A stretch of DNA of 64,000 nucleotides, from the NCBI GenBank assembly GCA_947502355.1, contig CANMZP010000021.1, positions 1 to 64,000 of the forward strand. The letters run 5' to 3'. Position 1 is the stretch's first letter, and every line of letters starts with the position of its first letter. This DNA is from an uncultured Thalassotalea sp. GTDB lineage: Bacteria > Pseudomonadota > Gammaproteobacteria > Enterobacterales > Alteromonadaceae. Both the position numbers and the translations under genes were made by a program. Positions 53,586-63,191 of the stretch are shown here, one piece after another. The notes under the pieces are model-generated. The model was given only the letters and a program-made list of their open reading frames with translations, was not told where the DNA came from and searched no databases.

Positions 53586-54575
53586 TTAAAGACTGGCGCT
53601 GGTTTTATCCCAAGATAACGTGCGCTGTAAAACCAACATGCCGCGGTCAAGTAAAAAGCCAATCAGACCAATCACAAACACTGCGCTCATAATTCGGGAC
53701 AACGATTGTGAGCTGCCGTTTTGAAACTCATCCCAAACAAATTTGCCAAGACCGGGGTTTTGCGCCAGCATTTCAGCCGCGATTAACACCATCCAAGCAA
53801 TACCTAACGCTGAACGCATGCCGGTAAAAATCGCCGGTACGGTGGCCGGTAACACGATTTTTTGAACATGGGTAAACGCGGGTAAACGCAGTACTCTAGA
53901 AACATTTAACCAATCACTGTTTAAGGAAGCCACGCCAACCGAGGTTTGAATGACCATAGGCCATAAACAACACAAGGTAACCGTGACCATGGAGTTGACG
54001 AACGACTTAGCAAACATCGGATCATCAGAAATATAAACCGCACTGACCACCATGGTAACCAGTGGTAACCAAGCTAATGGCGATACCGGTTTAAAAATTT
54101 GGATCATCGGGTTAATGGCACTGTTTAGTGATTTGCTTAAACCAATGGCGATCCCTAATGGTATGGCAACAATCGCCGCTAACAAGAAACCCGACAACAC
54201 CGTAATAAGGCTGGTGCCAATTTGTTGATAAAAGGTTTCTTTACCTGTGTAAGAGCGAATTTTGGCAACATAGTTAGGATCTTTGGCCACTCGGTCGGCA
54301 TTACGTTTATCCTGCCTAACGTAAAACGCTTGTTCTTTACTGCGCTCATCCATATGTTCCTGATGCAAATTACCCAGTTGGGTTACAACCGCACTAGGGC
54401 CAGGAAACTTACCTAGCGATGTGTCGATATTGCTTGCCGATAACGACCATATAAACAAGAAGCAAATAATGCCAATCAACGGCATAATGACTTTGCCTAA
54501 ATGATTTAATTGCTTACTTAGCCAACTGGGTAAGTTCACTTTACCCGGTTGCAGTTTTTCAGTTAAAGAGGTCAC
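53586..54575 (-). CDS. nrtB: Nitrate ABC transporter permease
   Basis: The 329-residue permease begins at GTG (GGAG 8 nt upstream). It has about six membrane helices and the ABC-2/BPD coupling region SRVLRLPAFTHVQKIVLPATVPAIFTG, in which EAA-like alignment is visible. An unusual charged insert (about 75-115, HMDERSKEQAF...) lies in the first periplasmic loop, as seen in NrtB proteins. Confidence 0.93.
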   Translation of the reverse strand: MTSLTEKLQPGKVNLPSWLSKQLNHLGKVIMPLIGIICFLFIWSLSASNIDTSLGKFPGPSAVVTQLGNLHQEHMDERSKEQAFYVRQDKRNADRVAKDPNYVAKIRSYTGKETFYQQIGTSLITVLSGFLLAAIVAIPLGIAIGLSKSLNSAINPMIQIFKPVSPLAWLPLVTMVVSAVYISDDPMFAKSFVNSMVTVTLCCLWPMVIQTSVGVASLNSDWLNVSRVLRLPAFTHVQKIVLPATVPAIFTGMRSALGIAWMVLIAAEMLAQNPGLGKFVWDEFQNGSSQSLSRIMSAVFVIGLIGFLLDRGMLVLQRTLSWDKTSASL

Positions 54576-54658
54576 GTTTACATCTCCAAATGGCGTTTTA
54601 ATGTCTACTAATTTGTTGAGTCTTACCTATGTGTTACCGGTAAGACTCTTTTGCTGTT

Positions 54659-56050
54659 CTAAATTTTGTCGCCAGCTTTTAAACCAATGCTGAACTTATT
54701 GATGTACTCATTTGGTGCTTTACCGTTATAAACAATGCCATCAATAAAATGCGTTTGCGGGGCACGAAAACCATCATCTGTTGTTAGGGTTGGGAAATCG
54801 GCTGCGCTCATTAGTTTGTCGGCAATAAGAGACTGCGCTGCTTTTTGATAGATATCTGGACGATATACTTTTTTAGCGACATCGAAATACCAGCTATCAG
54901 GTTTATCGACATCAATCTGTCCCCAACGACGCATTTGCGTTAAATACCAAATGGCATCAGAGTAATATGGGTAAGTAGCGTTGTAGCGGAAAAACACGTT
55001 AAAATCTGGCACTTCGCGCTTATCGCCTTTCTCGTATTCAAACGTTCCTGTCATTGAGTTAGCGATTACTTCGGCGTCGGCGCCAACATAGTTAGACTGT
55101 GCTAAAATTTTCACCGCTTCAGGGCGGTTGGCGTTATTGTTCTCATCGAGCCATTTAGCTGCACGAATTAAAGCACGCGTTAAGCGAATGGTGGTATTAG
55201 GGTATTTTTCGGCAAACTGTTTGCTTATACCAAATACTTTTTCCGGGTTATCTTTCCAAATTTCATAATCGGTTACTACAGGGACACCAATGCCTTTAAA
55301 TACGGCTTGTTGGTTCCATGGTTCGCCTACGCAATAACCGTAAATGGTACCCGCTTCCATAGTGGCAGGCATTTGCGGTGGTGGCGTTACCGACAATAAA
55401 ACGTCGGCATCTAACTGACCTGAAGTATCGCCTTTATGTGGTGCATAAAAACCAGGATGGATACCGCCAGCAGCCAACCAATAACGTAACTCATAGTTAT
55501 GAGTTGACACAGGGAAGACCATGCCCATGTTAAATGGTTTACCTTGGTCTAGATATTCTTCTACAACCGGTTTAAGGGCATCGGCTTTAATGGGGTGTAC
55601 AGGCTTACCGTCGGGGCGTTTAGGAATGTTAACCTTCATTTTTTCCCAAATTTGGTTTGAAACGGTAATACCATTACCGTTTAAGTCCATTGAGAACGGG
55701 GTAATTATTTCCGCTTCAGTGCCATAACCTATGGTCGCGGCAATTGGCTGCCCCGCTAACATATGGGCGCCATCTAAACGACCATCAATGACGCCATCAA
55801 GTAACACTTTCCAATTGGCCTGCGCTTCAATGGTCACATACAGCCCTTCGTCTTCAAAAAAACCTTTCTCATAGGCAATGGCAATGGGCGCCATATCGGT
55901 TAATTTGATAAAGCCGAACTTAAGCTCTTCTTTTTCTGGGTAGCCCAACTCTTCGGCATTTACCGAAAAAGCTGAAATAGATAAGGCCGCCGTTACCGTA
56001 ATTGTGGCCTGACATACCTGCTTGTTTATTTTTTTCCATAACTTTTTCAT
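54659..56050 (-). CDS. nrtA: Nitrate-binding protein of the ABC transporter
   Basis: From the ATG at 56050 (GAGG 7 nt upstream) the protein is 463 residues with a Sec signal peptide cut near VNA-EEL. The NrtA/CmpA family pattern is clear: [44 protein letters not shown], and [13 protein letters not shown]. It catches nitrate in the periplasm for NrtB/NrtD. Transcription passes an attenuator in the leader before it, the expected target of NasT. Confidence 0.93.
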   Translation of the reverse strand: MKKLWKKINKQVCQATITVTAALSISAFSVNAEELGYPEKEELKFGFIKLTDMAPIAIAYEKGFFEDEGLYVTIEAQANWKVLLDGVIDGRLDGAHMLAGQPIAATIGYGTEAEIITPFSMDLNGNGITVSNQIWEKMKVNIPKRPDGKPVHPIKADALKPVVEEYLDQGKPFNMGMVFPVSTHNYELRYWLAAGGIHPGFYAPHKGDTSGQLDADVLLSVTPPPQMPATMEAGTIYGYCVGEPWNQQAVFKGIGVPVVTDYEIWKDNPEKVFGISKQFAEKYPNTTIRLTRALIRAAKWLDENNNANRPEAVKILAQSNYVGADAEVIANSMTGTFEYEKGDKREVPDFNVFFRYNATYPYYSDAIWYLTQMRRWGQIDVDKPDSWYFDVAKKVYRPDIYQKAAQSLIADKLMSAADFPTLTTDDGFRAPQTHFIDGIVYNGKAPNEYINKFSIGLKAGDKI

Positions 56051-56083
56051 CACATTTCCTCTGATCTAAACACAAAAGTTAAA

Positions 56084-56134
56084 AACAAAAAAAGCCCGTC
56101 GTAACCACATACATATTGCGGATCCGACAGGCTT
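56084..56134 (-). terminator. Leader attenuator (terminator) upstream of nrtA
   Basis: On the minus strand AAGCCTGTCG pairs with CGACGGGCTT (10 bp including one G-U) and is followed at once by TTTTTTGTTTTT. It lies in the 5' leader, 34-84 nt before the nrtA ATG, so it must be read through to express the structural genes. This is the hallmark of antitermination control. Confidence 0.82.
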
Positions 56135-56453
56135 CTATGCCAAACTAATAACAACTACGCCATTGCAGTAAAATTAGTTTTTTAATTTTTTAAGCAAGGT
56201 TTCCCTTGCGCTTGCCTGCACCCCGCTGTTGGGGTAACAAACAAAGTGATAAGTGAGTATGTTACTGTTATCACCATTTATTTTATTATTACTGTTTTTA
56301 TTTAACTTCAAGGATAGATATTTTTGTTATTGACTATCCTCTAATATAACTAAAGCAGATTCTGTGCCAACAAATCAAAACATTGATTTATAAGGGCTTA
56401 GCTAAAATCCCTTAAATAAACTAGCGAGCTTTTGCTCTAAAACGATGCCACCA
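56135..56453 (-). ncRNA. nrtA leader RNA, probable NasT (ANTAR) target
   Basis: The rest of the 400-nt gap between nasS and nrtA contains several hairpins on the minus strand: CCCC-AACAGC-GGGG with a six-base loop (56221-56234), GCAAGG-GAAA-CCTTGC (56194-56209), and GTGATAA/TTATCAC and AGGATAG/CTATCCT stems further up. ANTAR proteins bind paired hairpins with six-base loops and prevent terminator formation; one six-base loop is clear, the partner is not certain. Confidence 0.55.
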
Positions 56454-57584
56454 CTACCCGTTTTGGTGCATCGAAGAGGCGACATTTGAGGCAAAATTCA
56501 ATGTTGATTTATTTGAACTGGTCGTCGGATTGACCCGCCAATCGGTTGCTCTATCATAAATAGCGGTATTATAAATCTCGGCCAAATCGAGTTGTTCAAT
56601 CCATTGGGTGCCATTGGGTGACCTAAAAGCGGCATTAAAGTAACGATAAATTTTAAGCATCTCTTCTTTATTTGGGCGATTGCCATTTTGCTCAGTCGAG
56701 CTGGTAAAACGATTATAAGCAGGAATGGTTCTTGGCGTGGCATTGATCTTGGTAATGCAGCTTCCTAAAAGGCTGGGCGCGATAATATCAACCGGGTTAT
56801 TAAGGTAATTTTTTTGACTTAATAATATTGCCGCTTCAAAGCGATTGGCACTTGGCTCTAACCATCGACATGCCCCTTGCAAAGCTTTAATCAAGGCATT
56901 GGCGATATCGGGATGCTTTAGATACCATTGCTTTTTAAAGGCTAGCACCTTTTCAGGAAGATCAGGCCAAATATCAATGGATGTGGCCACCGTTATACCT
57001 ACGCCGTCCCTTACTGCTTTGGCATTATATGGGCCGCCTACACAAAAGCCGTCAATATCACCACTACGTAATGCCAACACCATATTTTGCGGTGAGATAA
57101 TCATGATCTCCACATCGTCTTTTTTGATGCTGCCACTGTCGAGAAAACTCAACAACTGCAGGTAATGACAGCTATATGGATAAACGGTGGCAAAACGTAA
57201 CTTCCTACCTTTTGTTTTGTATGCGTCGATTAGTGGTAATAATTGATTTGCAGATAAAGGCAAAGAAGTGTCACCACTAAGTTTTAATGCCGCAAATAAA
57301 GCATTACTTAAAGTAATTGCATTACCATTTCGACTTAATACAAACGGGGCAATTAAATCCGAGCATTGGGCATCCAATCCCATCGCGCCAGCGAGCGGCA
57401 TAGGCGCCAAAACTTGGCCAGCATCAATAGCGCCTACCGAAAGTTTATCGCGCATACTTGCCCATGAATTTTGTTTTTCTAGGCTGACATCTAATCCAGC
57501 CTGTGCAAAAAAGCCCAACTCTTTAGCCACAACCAAAGGGGCGCAATCCGTTAATGGCATAAAGCCAAGTTTCAGTTTACTCAT
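56454..57584 (-). CDS. nasS: Nitrate sensor NasS (NrtA-like, cytosolic)
   Basis: From the ATG at 57584 (AAGGA 7 nt upstream) the protein is 376 residues. It is a clear paralogue of NrtA (LKLGFMPLTDCAPLVVAKELGFFAQAGL; GFCVGGPYNAKAV) but has no signal peptide, so it stays in the cytosol. In Paracoccus and Azotobacter NasS holds NasT inactive until nitrate or nitrite binds. It is 36 nt after nasT. Confidence 0.9.
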   Translation of the reverse strand: MSKLKLGFMPLTDCAPLVVAKELGFFAQAGLDVSLEKQNSWASMRDKLSVGAIDAGQVLAPMPLAGAMGLDAQCSDLIAPFVLSRNGNAITLSNALFAALKLSGDTSLPLSANQLLPLIDAYKTKGRKLRFATVYPYSCHYLQLLSFLDSGSIKKDDVEIMIISPQNMVLALRSGDIDGFCVGGPYNAKAVRDGVGITVATSIDIWPDLPEKVLAFKKQWYLKHPDIANALIKALQGACRWLEPSANRFEAAILLSQKNYLNNPVDIIAPSLLGSCITKINATPRTIPAYNRFTSSTEQNGNRPNKEEMLKIYRYFNAAFRSPNGTQWIEQLDLAEIYNTAIYDRATDWRVNPTTSSNKSTLNFASNVASSMHQNG

Positions 57585-57619
57585 GTTAAAATCCTTCATA
57601 CATCTTTAAGCCATCCTCT

Positions 57620-58231
57620 TTAACCATCAAAAACAGCGGCCATTGCCAACATATTTTTCGCCACATCTTCAACCTTCTGACTATTATCCATCGCCGTTTT
57701 ACGAATAAAGTGATAAGCATCATTCTCATTCATGTCGCGGTTTTGCATTAACCACAACTTGGCTTTTTCAATATGCTTTTGTGAAGATAGCTTTTGTTTC
57801 GTGAGCTTTAACTCATTTTTTAGTGATTGATATTCACTAAAACGGGCTAATGCAACATCGATGATCGACTTAACACGAGCTTTATCAATACCACCAATGA
57901 CATAAGCACTCACCCCTGATTTCACCAGTTGATTGATGGTTGACTGATCTTCTTTTTCAGAGAACATCACCACAGGTTTTGGCACCGCATTAGAAATTCG
58001 ATTTAAACTTTCCAACATATCCCGGTCAGGTGACTCCATATCAATAATGATAATATCGGGCTCAGATTGCTCAACCTGCTTCAATAAAGGCATACCATAA
58101 TGGCTCACCCGCTCAATGTGATAGCTGGATTTTTGCAATGCGTCCTCAAGGACTTGTGCTTTGTGATGATCGGTCTCCACTAACAGCACTTTCAATTTAT
58201 TGTTGATAGATAAGGTTTGACGTTTTTCCAT
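57620..58231 (-). CDS. nasT: Transcription antiterminator NasT (ANTAR response regulator)
   Basis: From the ATG at 58231 the protein is 203 residues. A receiver-like domain (KVLLVETDHHKAQVLEDAL, IIIIDMESPDRDML) leads to a helical linker and the ANTAR domain (about 140-200, SQKHIEKAKLWLMQNRDMNENDAYHFIRK...). NasT binds the leader RNA of nitrate genes and prevents termination. The pair nasT-nasS heads the cluster, on the same strand as its target. A longer start at 58342 adds 37 residues unlike the family. Confidence 0.92.
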   Translation of the reverse strand: MEKRQTLSINNKLKVLLVETDHHKAQVLEDALQKSSYHIERVSHYGMPLLKQVEQSEPDIIIIDMESPDRDMLESLNRISNAVPKPVVMFSEKEDQSTINQLVKSGVSAYVIGGIDKARVKSIIDVALARFSEYQSLKNELKLTKQKLSSQKHIEKAKLWLMQNRDMNENDAYHFIRKTAMDNSQKVEDVAKNMLAMAAVFDG

Positions 58232-58396
58232 AATACTTACAAGAAAAGTAACTCCTTTATAAGGGTATTCAAACATCGTGCCATAATGAATAACCAATAA
58301 AATCAGGTGATTGATATCGTCCCCAAAGCTGATCAAGACCAATTTGATTCAACATAAAGCAACGAACGCCCCGAATAAGTGCACCTTCCCTTTCTG

Positions 58397-58556
58397 GACA
58401 CCCACTTTAAATCCCCATGTTCCTTAATTAGACACCCACTTAAAATTCCCTGTTCCTTAATTAGACATCCACTTAAAATTCCCTGTTCCTTAATTAGACA
58501 TCCACTTAAAATTCCCTGTTCCTTAATTAGACACCCACTTAAAATTCCCAAATACC
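58397..58556 (-). repeat. 33-bp tandem repeat array, five units
   Basis: Units of GACACCCACTTAAAATTCCC + TGTTCCTTAATTA (33 bp) begin at 58397 (34-bp variant), 58431, 58464, 58497 and 58530, the last one truncated. Units 2-5 differ only at C/T in GACAYCC and at the array end. No spacers separate them, so it is not CRISPR. On the minus strand each unit reads TGGGTGTCTAATTAAGGAAC. Confidence 0.92.
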
Positions 58557-58601
58557 TGATACGGGTGTATGGCTAAAAAGCAGAAAACCTATGGCTATTA
58601 T

Positions 58602-58736
58602 GGTGGGTGTCCAAATAAGAGAAACAGGGAATCAACGGAGTTTATGGTGGGTGTCTAAATAAGAGAAGATGGCTATTATGGTGGGTGTCTAAATAAGAGA
58701 AGCAGGAAATCAATGGAGTTTAAGGTGGGTGTCTAG
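58602..58736 (+). repeat. Inverted, degenerate relatives of the 33-bp repeat
   Basis: GGTGGGTGTCYAAATAAGAG occurs on the plus strand at 58602, 58646 and 58680, with a shorter copy GGTGGGTGTCTAG at 58724; spacing is 44, 34 and 44 bp. These are the same core as the array at 58397 but inverted, so the two blocks face each other over about 45 bp. Confidence 0.85.
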
Positions 58737-58752
58737 AAAGTAGGAGCGTAAA

Positions 58753-58784
58753 AAAACCGCATGGCTTTGCAGCGATGCGGTTTT
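58753..58784 (-). terminator. Terminator of sdh-sucAB
   Basis: On the minus strand AAAACCGCAT / ATGCGGTTTT (10 bp, 12-nt loop) runs into a seven-T tract, 22 nt after the sucB stop. It ends the TCA operon before the repeat array and nitrate cluster. Confidence 0.88.
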
Positions 58785-58805
58785 ATCTTTCTAATTATTT
58801 GTTAA

Positions 58806-60269
58806 TTAGATGTCTAGTAGTAGACGGGTTGGATCTTCGAGTAATTCTTTGATGGTCACTAGGAAGCCTACAGACTCTTTACCATCAATTAGACGGTGAT
58901 CGTAGGATAAGGCTAGGTACATCATTGGTAATATTTCAACTTTTCCATCGACGGCCATTGGGCGGTCTTGGATTTTGTGCATTCCTAAGATTGCCGCTTG
59001 TGGCAAGTTAAGGATTGGCGTTGAAATCAATGAACCAAATACACCACCATTGGTAATGGTGAAGTTGCCACCTTGCATTTCATCCATGGTTAGTTTGCCA
59101 TCGCGACCTTTGATTGCTAGATCACGGATACCGTTTTCGATACCAGCCATGCCTAGCTGATCAGCATCACGTAATACTGGAGTAACTAGACCACGTGGTG
59201 TTGAAACCGCAATCGAGATGTCGAAGAAGTTGTGGTAAACAATATCATCGCCATCGATTGATGCGTTAACAGCTGGGAAACGTTTAAGCGCTTCAGTTAC
59301 TGCTTTTACGTAAAATGACATAAAGCCTAAACGTGAACCGTGACGTTTTTCAAAGACATCTTTGTATTGAGCACGTAGGTCCATGATAGGTTTCATGTTA
59401 ACTTCATTAAACGTTGTTAGCATCGCCGTAGAGTTTTTCGCTTCTAATAGACGGTTAGCGATGGTTTTACGTAGACGGGTCATTGGTACACGTTTTTGGC
59501 TACGCTCACCTTGTGCAACGACTGGAGCACTTGGTGCTGCAGCAGCTTTAGGAGCCGCTTTTGGTGCTTTAGCAGCAGCGATATGCGCTTCAACGTCTTC
59601 TTTAGAAATTCGACCGCCTTTGCCAGAGCCTTTAACTTGTGCTGGTGTTAAACCGTTTTCAGTTAATAGACGGCGAACGGATGGTGATGCAATATCATCA
59701 CCTGATTCATCTGCAGGTGCCGCAACAGGAGCGGAAGTGCCACCTGATGTTAAGTGACCAATAAGTTGATTACCTAACACAGTATCGCCTTCAGCGTGGA
59801 TGATTTTACCAATCACGCCATCTTCTTGAGCAACAACTTCAAGAACCACTTTATCGGTTTCGATATCAACAAGGTTTTGATCACGAGTTACCGCTTCACC
59901 TTCCTCTACATGCCAAGTTGCAATCGTTGCATCGGCCACAGATTCAGGTAACACAGGTACATTGATATCAATCACTGCACCGGCTGCCGTTGGCGCAGCC
60001 GCTTCTGCAGGAGCGTCTTCGACAGCACTGTCAGCAGCAGAAATCATACCGATAATTTGCTCACCTAATACGGTTGCACCTTCAGCTTCGTTAATTGCGG
60101 AGATGACACCATCTTCCAGAGCAACGACTTCAAGTACTACTTTGTCAGTTTCTATATCAACCAATACATCATCACGAGATACTGAATCACCAACTTGAAC
60201 ATGCCAGTTTGCAACCGTTGCATCCGCAACCGATTCTGGTAACACTGGAACTTTAATTTCAGTTGTCAT
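58806..60269 (-). CDS. sucB: 2-oxoglutarate dehydrogenase E2 (dihydrolipoyl succinyltransferase)
   Basis: A 487-residue E2 with two lipoyl domains, each with [11 protein letters not shown] (Lys near 43 and 144); E. coli SucB has only one and 405 residues. A peripheral-subunit-binding domain ([22 protein letters not shown], about 199-220 in two parts) and the catalytic domain with [11 protein letters not shown] follow. AAGGA lies 6 nt before the ATG. The duplicated lipoyl domain is seen in some Alteromonadales and Vibrionales. Confidence 0.97.
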   Translation of the reverse strand: MTTEIKVPVLPESVADATVANWHVQVGDSVSRDDVLVDIETDKVVLEVVALEDGVISAINEAEGATVLGEQIIGMISAADSAVEDAPAEAAAPTAAGAVIDINVPVLPESVADATIATWHVEEGEAVTRDQNLVDIETDKVVLEVVAQEDGVIGKIIHAEGDTVLGNQLIGHLTSGGTSAPVAAPADESGDDIASPSVRRLLTENGLTPAQVKGSGKGGRISKEDVEAHIAAAKAPKAAPKAAAAPSAPVVAQGERSQKRVPMTRLRKTIANRLLEAKNSTAMLTTFNEVNMKPIMDLRAQYKDVFEKRHGSRLGFMSFYVKAVTEALKRFPAVNASIDGDDIVYHNFFDISIAVSTPRGLVTPVLRDADQLGMAGIENGIRDLAIKGRDGKLTMDEMQGGNFTITNGGVFGSLISTPILNLPQAAILGMHKIQDRPMAVDGKVEILPMMYLALSYDHRLIDGKESVGFLVTIKELLEDPTRLLLDI

Positions 60270-60292
60270 TTTTATTCCTTACTAAAATTATT

Positions 60293-63109
60293 TTATTTGT
60301 TATTCGCTTTAATCGTTAATGCATCATTAACGAGTGCTTGTTGTTCTTTTACGTGCAACGACATGTAACCACATGCAGGAGCGGCAGAGGCTTTACGGCC
60401 CGCGTAAGTCAATTTTGCATCACTTGGGATGACATCACGGAAATGATGCTGACTACAATACCATGCGCCCTGGTTTTGCGGCTCTTCCTGACACCAGACG
60501 AAGTCTTTGGCATTCGGGTAAGCACTGATGATGTTTTTACATTCATCTTCAGGGAATGGGTACAGTTGTTCAATACGCACAATTGCAACATCCGTTTGTT
60601 CATTCTTGCGACGTTGATCAAGTAATTCGTAATACACCTTACCTGAACACAATACCACGCGTTTTACGTCTTCAGGCTTAATGTCATCCACTTCGCCAAT
60701 CACATTGTGGTATGTACCATCAGCTAATTCTTCCAATGAAGAAACGGCTAATGGGTGACGTAATAAAGACTTAGGCGACATGACAATCAGTGGGCGACGC
60801 ATTGGACGAACCACTTGGCGACGTATCATATTAAATACTTGTGCTGGTGTTGATGGTACACAAACCTGCATGTTGTGGTCGGCACAAAGCTGTAAGAAAC
60901 GTTCTAAACGAGCAGATGAATGCTCTGGGCCCTGACCTTCATAACCATGTGGCAATAAAATGGTTAGGCCACATAAACGGCCCCACTTTTGCTCACCTGA
61001 TGATAAGAATTGGTCAAACACCACTTGCGCGCCATTGGCGAAATCACCAAACTGAGCTTCCCAAATAGTTAAACCACTAGGCTCTGCGGTTGCGTAACCG
61101 TATTCAAATGCCAACACCGCAACTTCTGATAATACGGAGTCGTAAACTTCAAATGGACCTTGGTCTTTATGAATGTTTTGCAGTGGTAAGTGTAAGCTAG
61201 CATCATTTTGGTTATGTAATACAGAATGACGGTGGAAGAACGTTCCTCGTCCTGCATCTTGACCGGTAATACGTACACGTTCACCGTTATCAACGATGGT
61301 GGCATAAGCTAGGTTTTCAGCAAACCCCCAGTCCAGTAACTTTTCACCCGCAGCCATTCTTTTACGATCGTCGTAAATTTTCTTTACGCGTGATTGCAGT
61401 TTATGATCTTCCGGGTAGCTGCTAATGCTTTTTGCCAGAGATTTAAGCTTGTCCACCGAAATTTGATGATCGTATTCATCATCCCAGTCATGACCAACAT
61501 ATGGAGACCAGTCAACCGAATGCTCAGTCATTGGGCGCCATTGTTCTACAGTACACTGACCTTCATCAAGCAGTTTACGGTAGTACTCAACCATTTCTTT
61601 GGCTTGATTAATGGTAATCGATCTTTCTGCATCCAACTGCTCTGCGTACAATTGACGCGGGGTTGGGTGCTTTTTAACTTTTTGATACATCAACGGCTGC
61701 GTCGCATTTGGCTCATCAGCTTCGTTGTGACCGTGACGACGGTAACAAACTAGGTCGATAACCACATCGCGTTTGAACTTGTTACGGTAGTCAACAGCAA
61801 TTTGTGTCGCTAGAATCACCGCTTCTGGATCGTCACCATTAACATGGAAAATTGGTGCCTGAACCATTTTAGCAATGTCAGTACAGTATTCGGTCGAACG
61901 TGTATCTTCTTGTTTCGATGTCGTAAAACCAACCTGGTTGTTGACAACGATACGAATTGTACCGCCAACCTTATAGGCCGTTGTTTGTGACATATTAAAA
62001 GTTTCTTGTACCACACCTTGGCCAGCAATTGCCGAGTCACCATGAATGGTGATAGGTAGTACTAAATCGCCTTTGTCACAATCACGACGGTCTAAACGGG
62101 CACGAACCGAGCCCATAACCACCGGGTTAACGATTTCTAAGTGCGACGGGTTAAATGCTAAGGCTACGTGGACGTTACCGCCAGGGGTAACAAAATCTGA
62201 AGAGTAACCTTGGTGATATTTCACATCACCCGAACCGATTTGATCAACTTTACCAGCGAACTCATCGAATAACTTGGTTGGGTTTTTACCCATCACGTTA
62301 ATAAGAACATTTAAGCGACCACGGTGAGCCATACCAAGTACAACTTCTTTGGTGCCATGTTCACCCGCGCGGGTAATGATTTGTTTCAACATTGGAACTA
62401 GGCTATCGCCACCTTCTAATGAGAAACGTTTTGCACCAGGGAATTTAGCGCCAAGGTACTTTTCTAAGCCATCTGCGGCAATAAGGCCTTTTAATATTTC
62501 TGTTTTTTCGGCGATATTGAAGTTAGCTTGTGATTGCACCGACTCAAGTCGCTGCTGAATCCAACGCTTTTCAGTGGTCGATACAATGTGCATATACTCG
62601 GCACCGATAGAACCACAATAGGTTTTCTCAAGTGTACGGTAAATGTCACCTAGTTTCATTGATTCCGGGCCAGCGGCTAGGGAACCAACATTAAATTCTT
62701 TGTCAAATTCCGATTTAGATAAATCGTGATGCGATAATTGTAAATCACGCACCTTTTTACGATCCCAGATCCCTAGAGGGTCAAGGCGGGCATTTTGGTG
62801 GCCCCTAAAACGGTATGAGTTGATTAATTGTAATACTCGAACTTGCTTTGCATCGGCTTCCGACGAAGTGTTGATAACCGTTTTAGCGCCTTCTTTGGCA
62901 AGCTGACGAAATTCTTCACGAACCACACTGTGGTTGGTGTCAACTTCTACGCCATCAACTGTTGGCAATTCGTCAAACACTTTACGCCACTCATCGGCTA
63001 CCGAGTGTGCGTTCTCAAGGTACGCCTCGTAAAGTTCTTCGATGTACTCAGCGTTATTTCCGCTGAAATGGGAAGACTCTAACCAAGCCTTCATTGCACC
63101 TTCTGGCAT
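60293..63109 (-). CDS. sucA: 2-oxoglutarate dehydrogenase E1
   Basis: The 938-residue thiamine-diphosphate enzyme (E. coli 933) decarboxylates 2-oxoglutarate. HRGRLNVLINVMGK, the TPP motif from GDDPEAVILATQIA to the RRHGHNEADEP block, and WEAQFGDFANGAQVVFDQF are conserved. Starts MPEGAMKAWLESS as expected, with AGGA 8 nt before. sucB follows after 23 nt. Confidence 0.98.
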   Translation of the reverse strand: MPEGAMKAWLESSHFSGNNAEYIEELYEAYLENAHSVADEWRKVFDELPTVDGVEVDTNHSVVREEFRQLAKEGAKTVINTSSEADAKQVRVLQLINSYRFRGHQNARLDPLGIWDRKKVRDLQLSHHDLSKSEFDKEFNVGSLAAGPESMKLGDIYRTLEKTYCGSIGAEYMHIVSTTEKRWIQQRLESVQSQANFNIAEKTEILKGLIAADGLEKYLGAKFPGAKRFSLEGGDSLVPMLKQIITRAGEHGTKEVVLGMAHRGRLNVLINVMGKNPTKLFDEFAGKVDQIGSGDVKYHQGYSSDFVTPGGNVHVALAFNPSHLEIVNPVVMGSVRARLDRRDCDKGDLVLPITIHGDSAIAGQGVVQETFNMSQTTAYKVGGTIRIVVNNQVGFTTSKQEDTRSTEYCTDIAKMVQAPIFHVNGDDPEAVILATQIAVDYRNKFKRDVVIDLVCYRRHGHNEADEPNATQPLMYQKVKKHPTPRQLYAEQLDAERSITINQAKEMVEYYRKLLDEGQCTVEQWRPMTEHSVDWSPYVGHDWDDEYDHQISVDKLKSLAKSISSYPEDHKLQSRVKKIYDDRKRMAAGEKLLDWGFAENLAYATIVDNGERVRITGQDAGRGTFFHRHSVLHNQNDASLHLPLQNIHKDQGPFEVYDSVLSEVAVLAFEYGYATAEPSGLTIWEAQFGDFANGAQVVFDQFLSSGEQKWGRLCGLTILLPHGYEGQGPEHSSARLERFLQLCADHNMQVCVPSTPAQVFNMIRRQVVRPMRRPLIVMSPKSLLRHPLAVSSLEELADGTYHNVIGEVDDIKPEDVKRVVLCSGKVYYELLDQRRKNEQTDVAIVRIEQLYPFPEDECKNIISAYPNAKDFVWCQEEPQNQGAWYCSQHHFRDVIPSDAKLTYAGRKASAAPACGYMSLHVKEQQALVNDALTIKANNK

Positions 63110-63191
63110 AGCTTTTCCTAACTATCTAGATTGAAGCAATTGGGTAGCATAATTAACTGACCGGGTACAAAATGCACCCGATCAACATTAA

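Noticed and set aside
58333-58551. Minus-strand open frame with repeated GILSGCLIKEQ peptide
   Set aside because: The frame is open only because the repeat unit is 33 bp; no start signal, and it is a translation of the repeat.
58397-58556. Tandem array considered as CRISPR
   Set aside because: Repeats are directly contiguous with no unique spacers, and no cas genes are nearby.
61394-61753. 119-codon plus-strand frame inside sucA
   Set aside because: Antisense shadow of a well-conserved gene.
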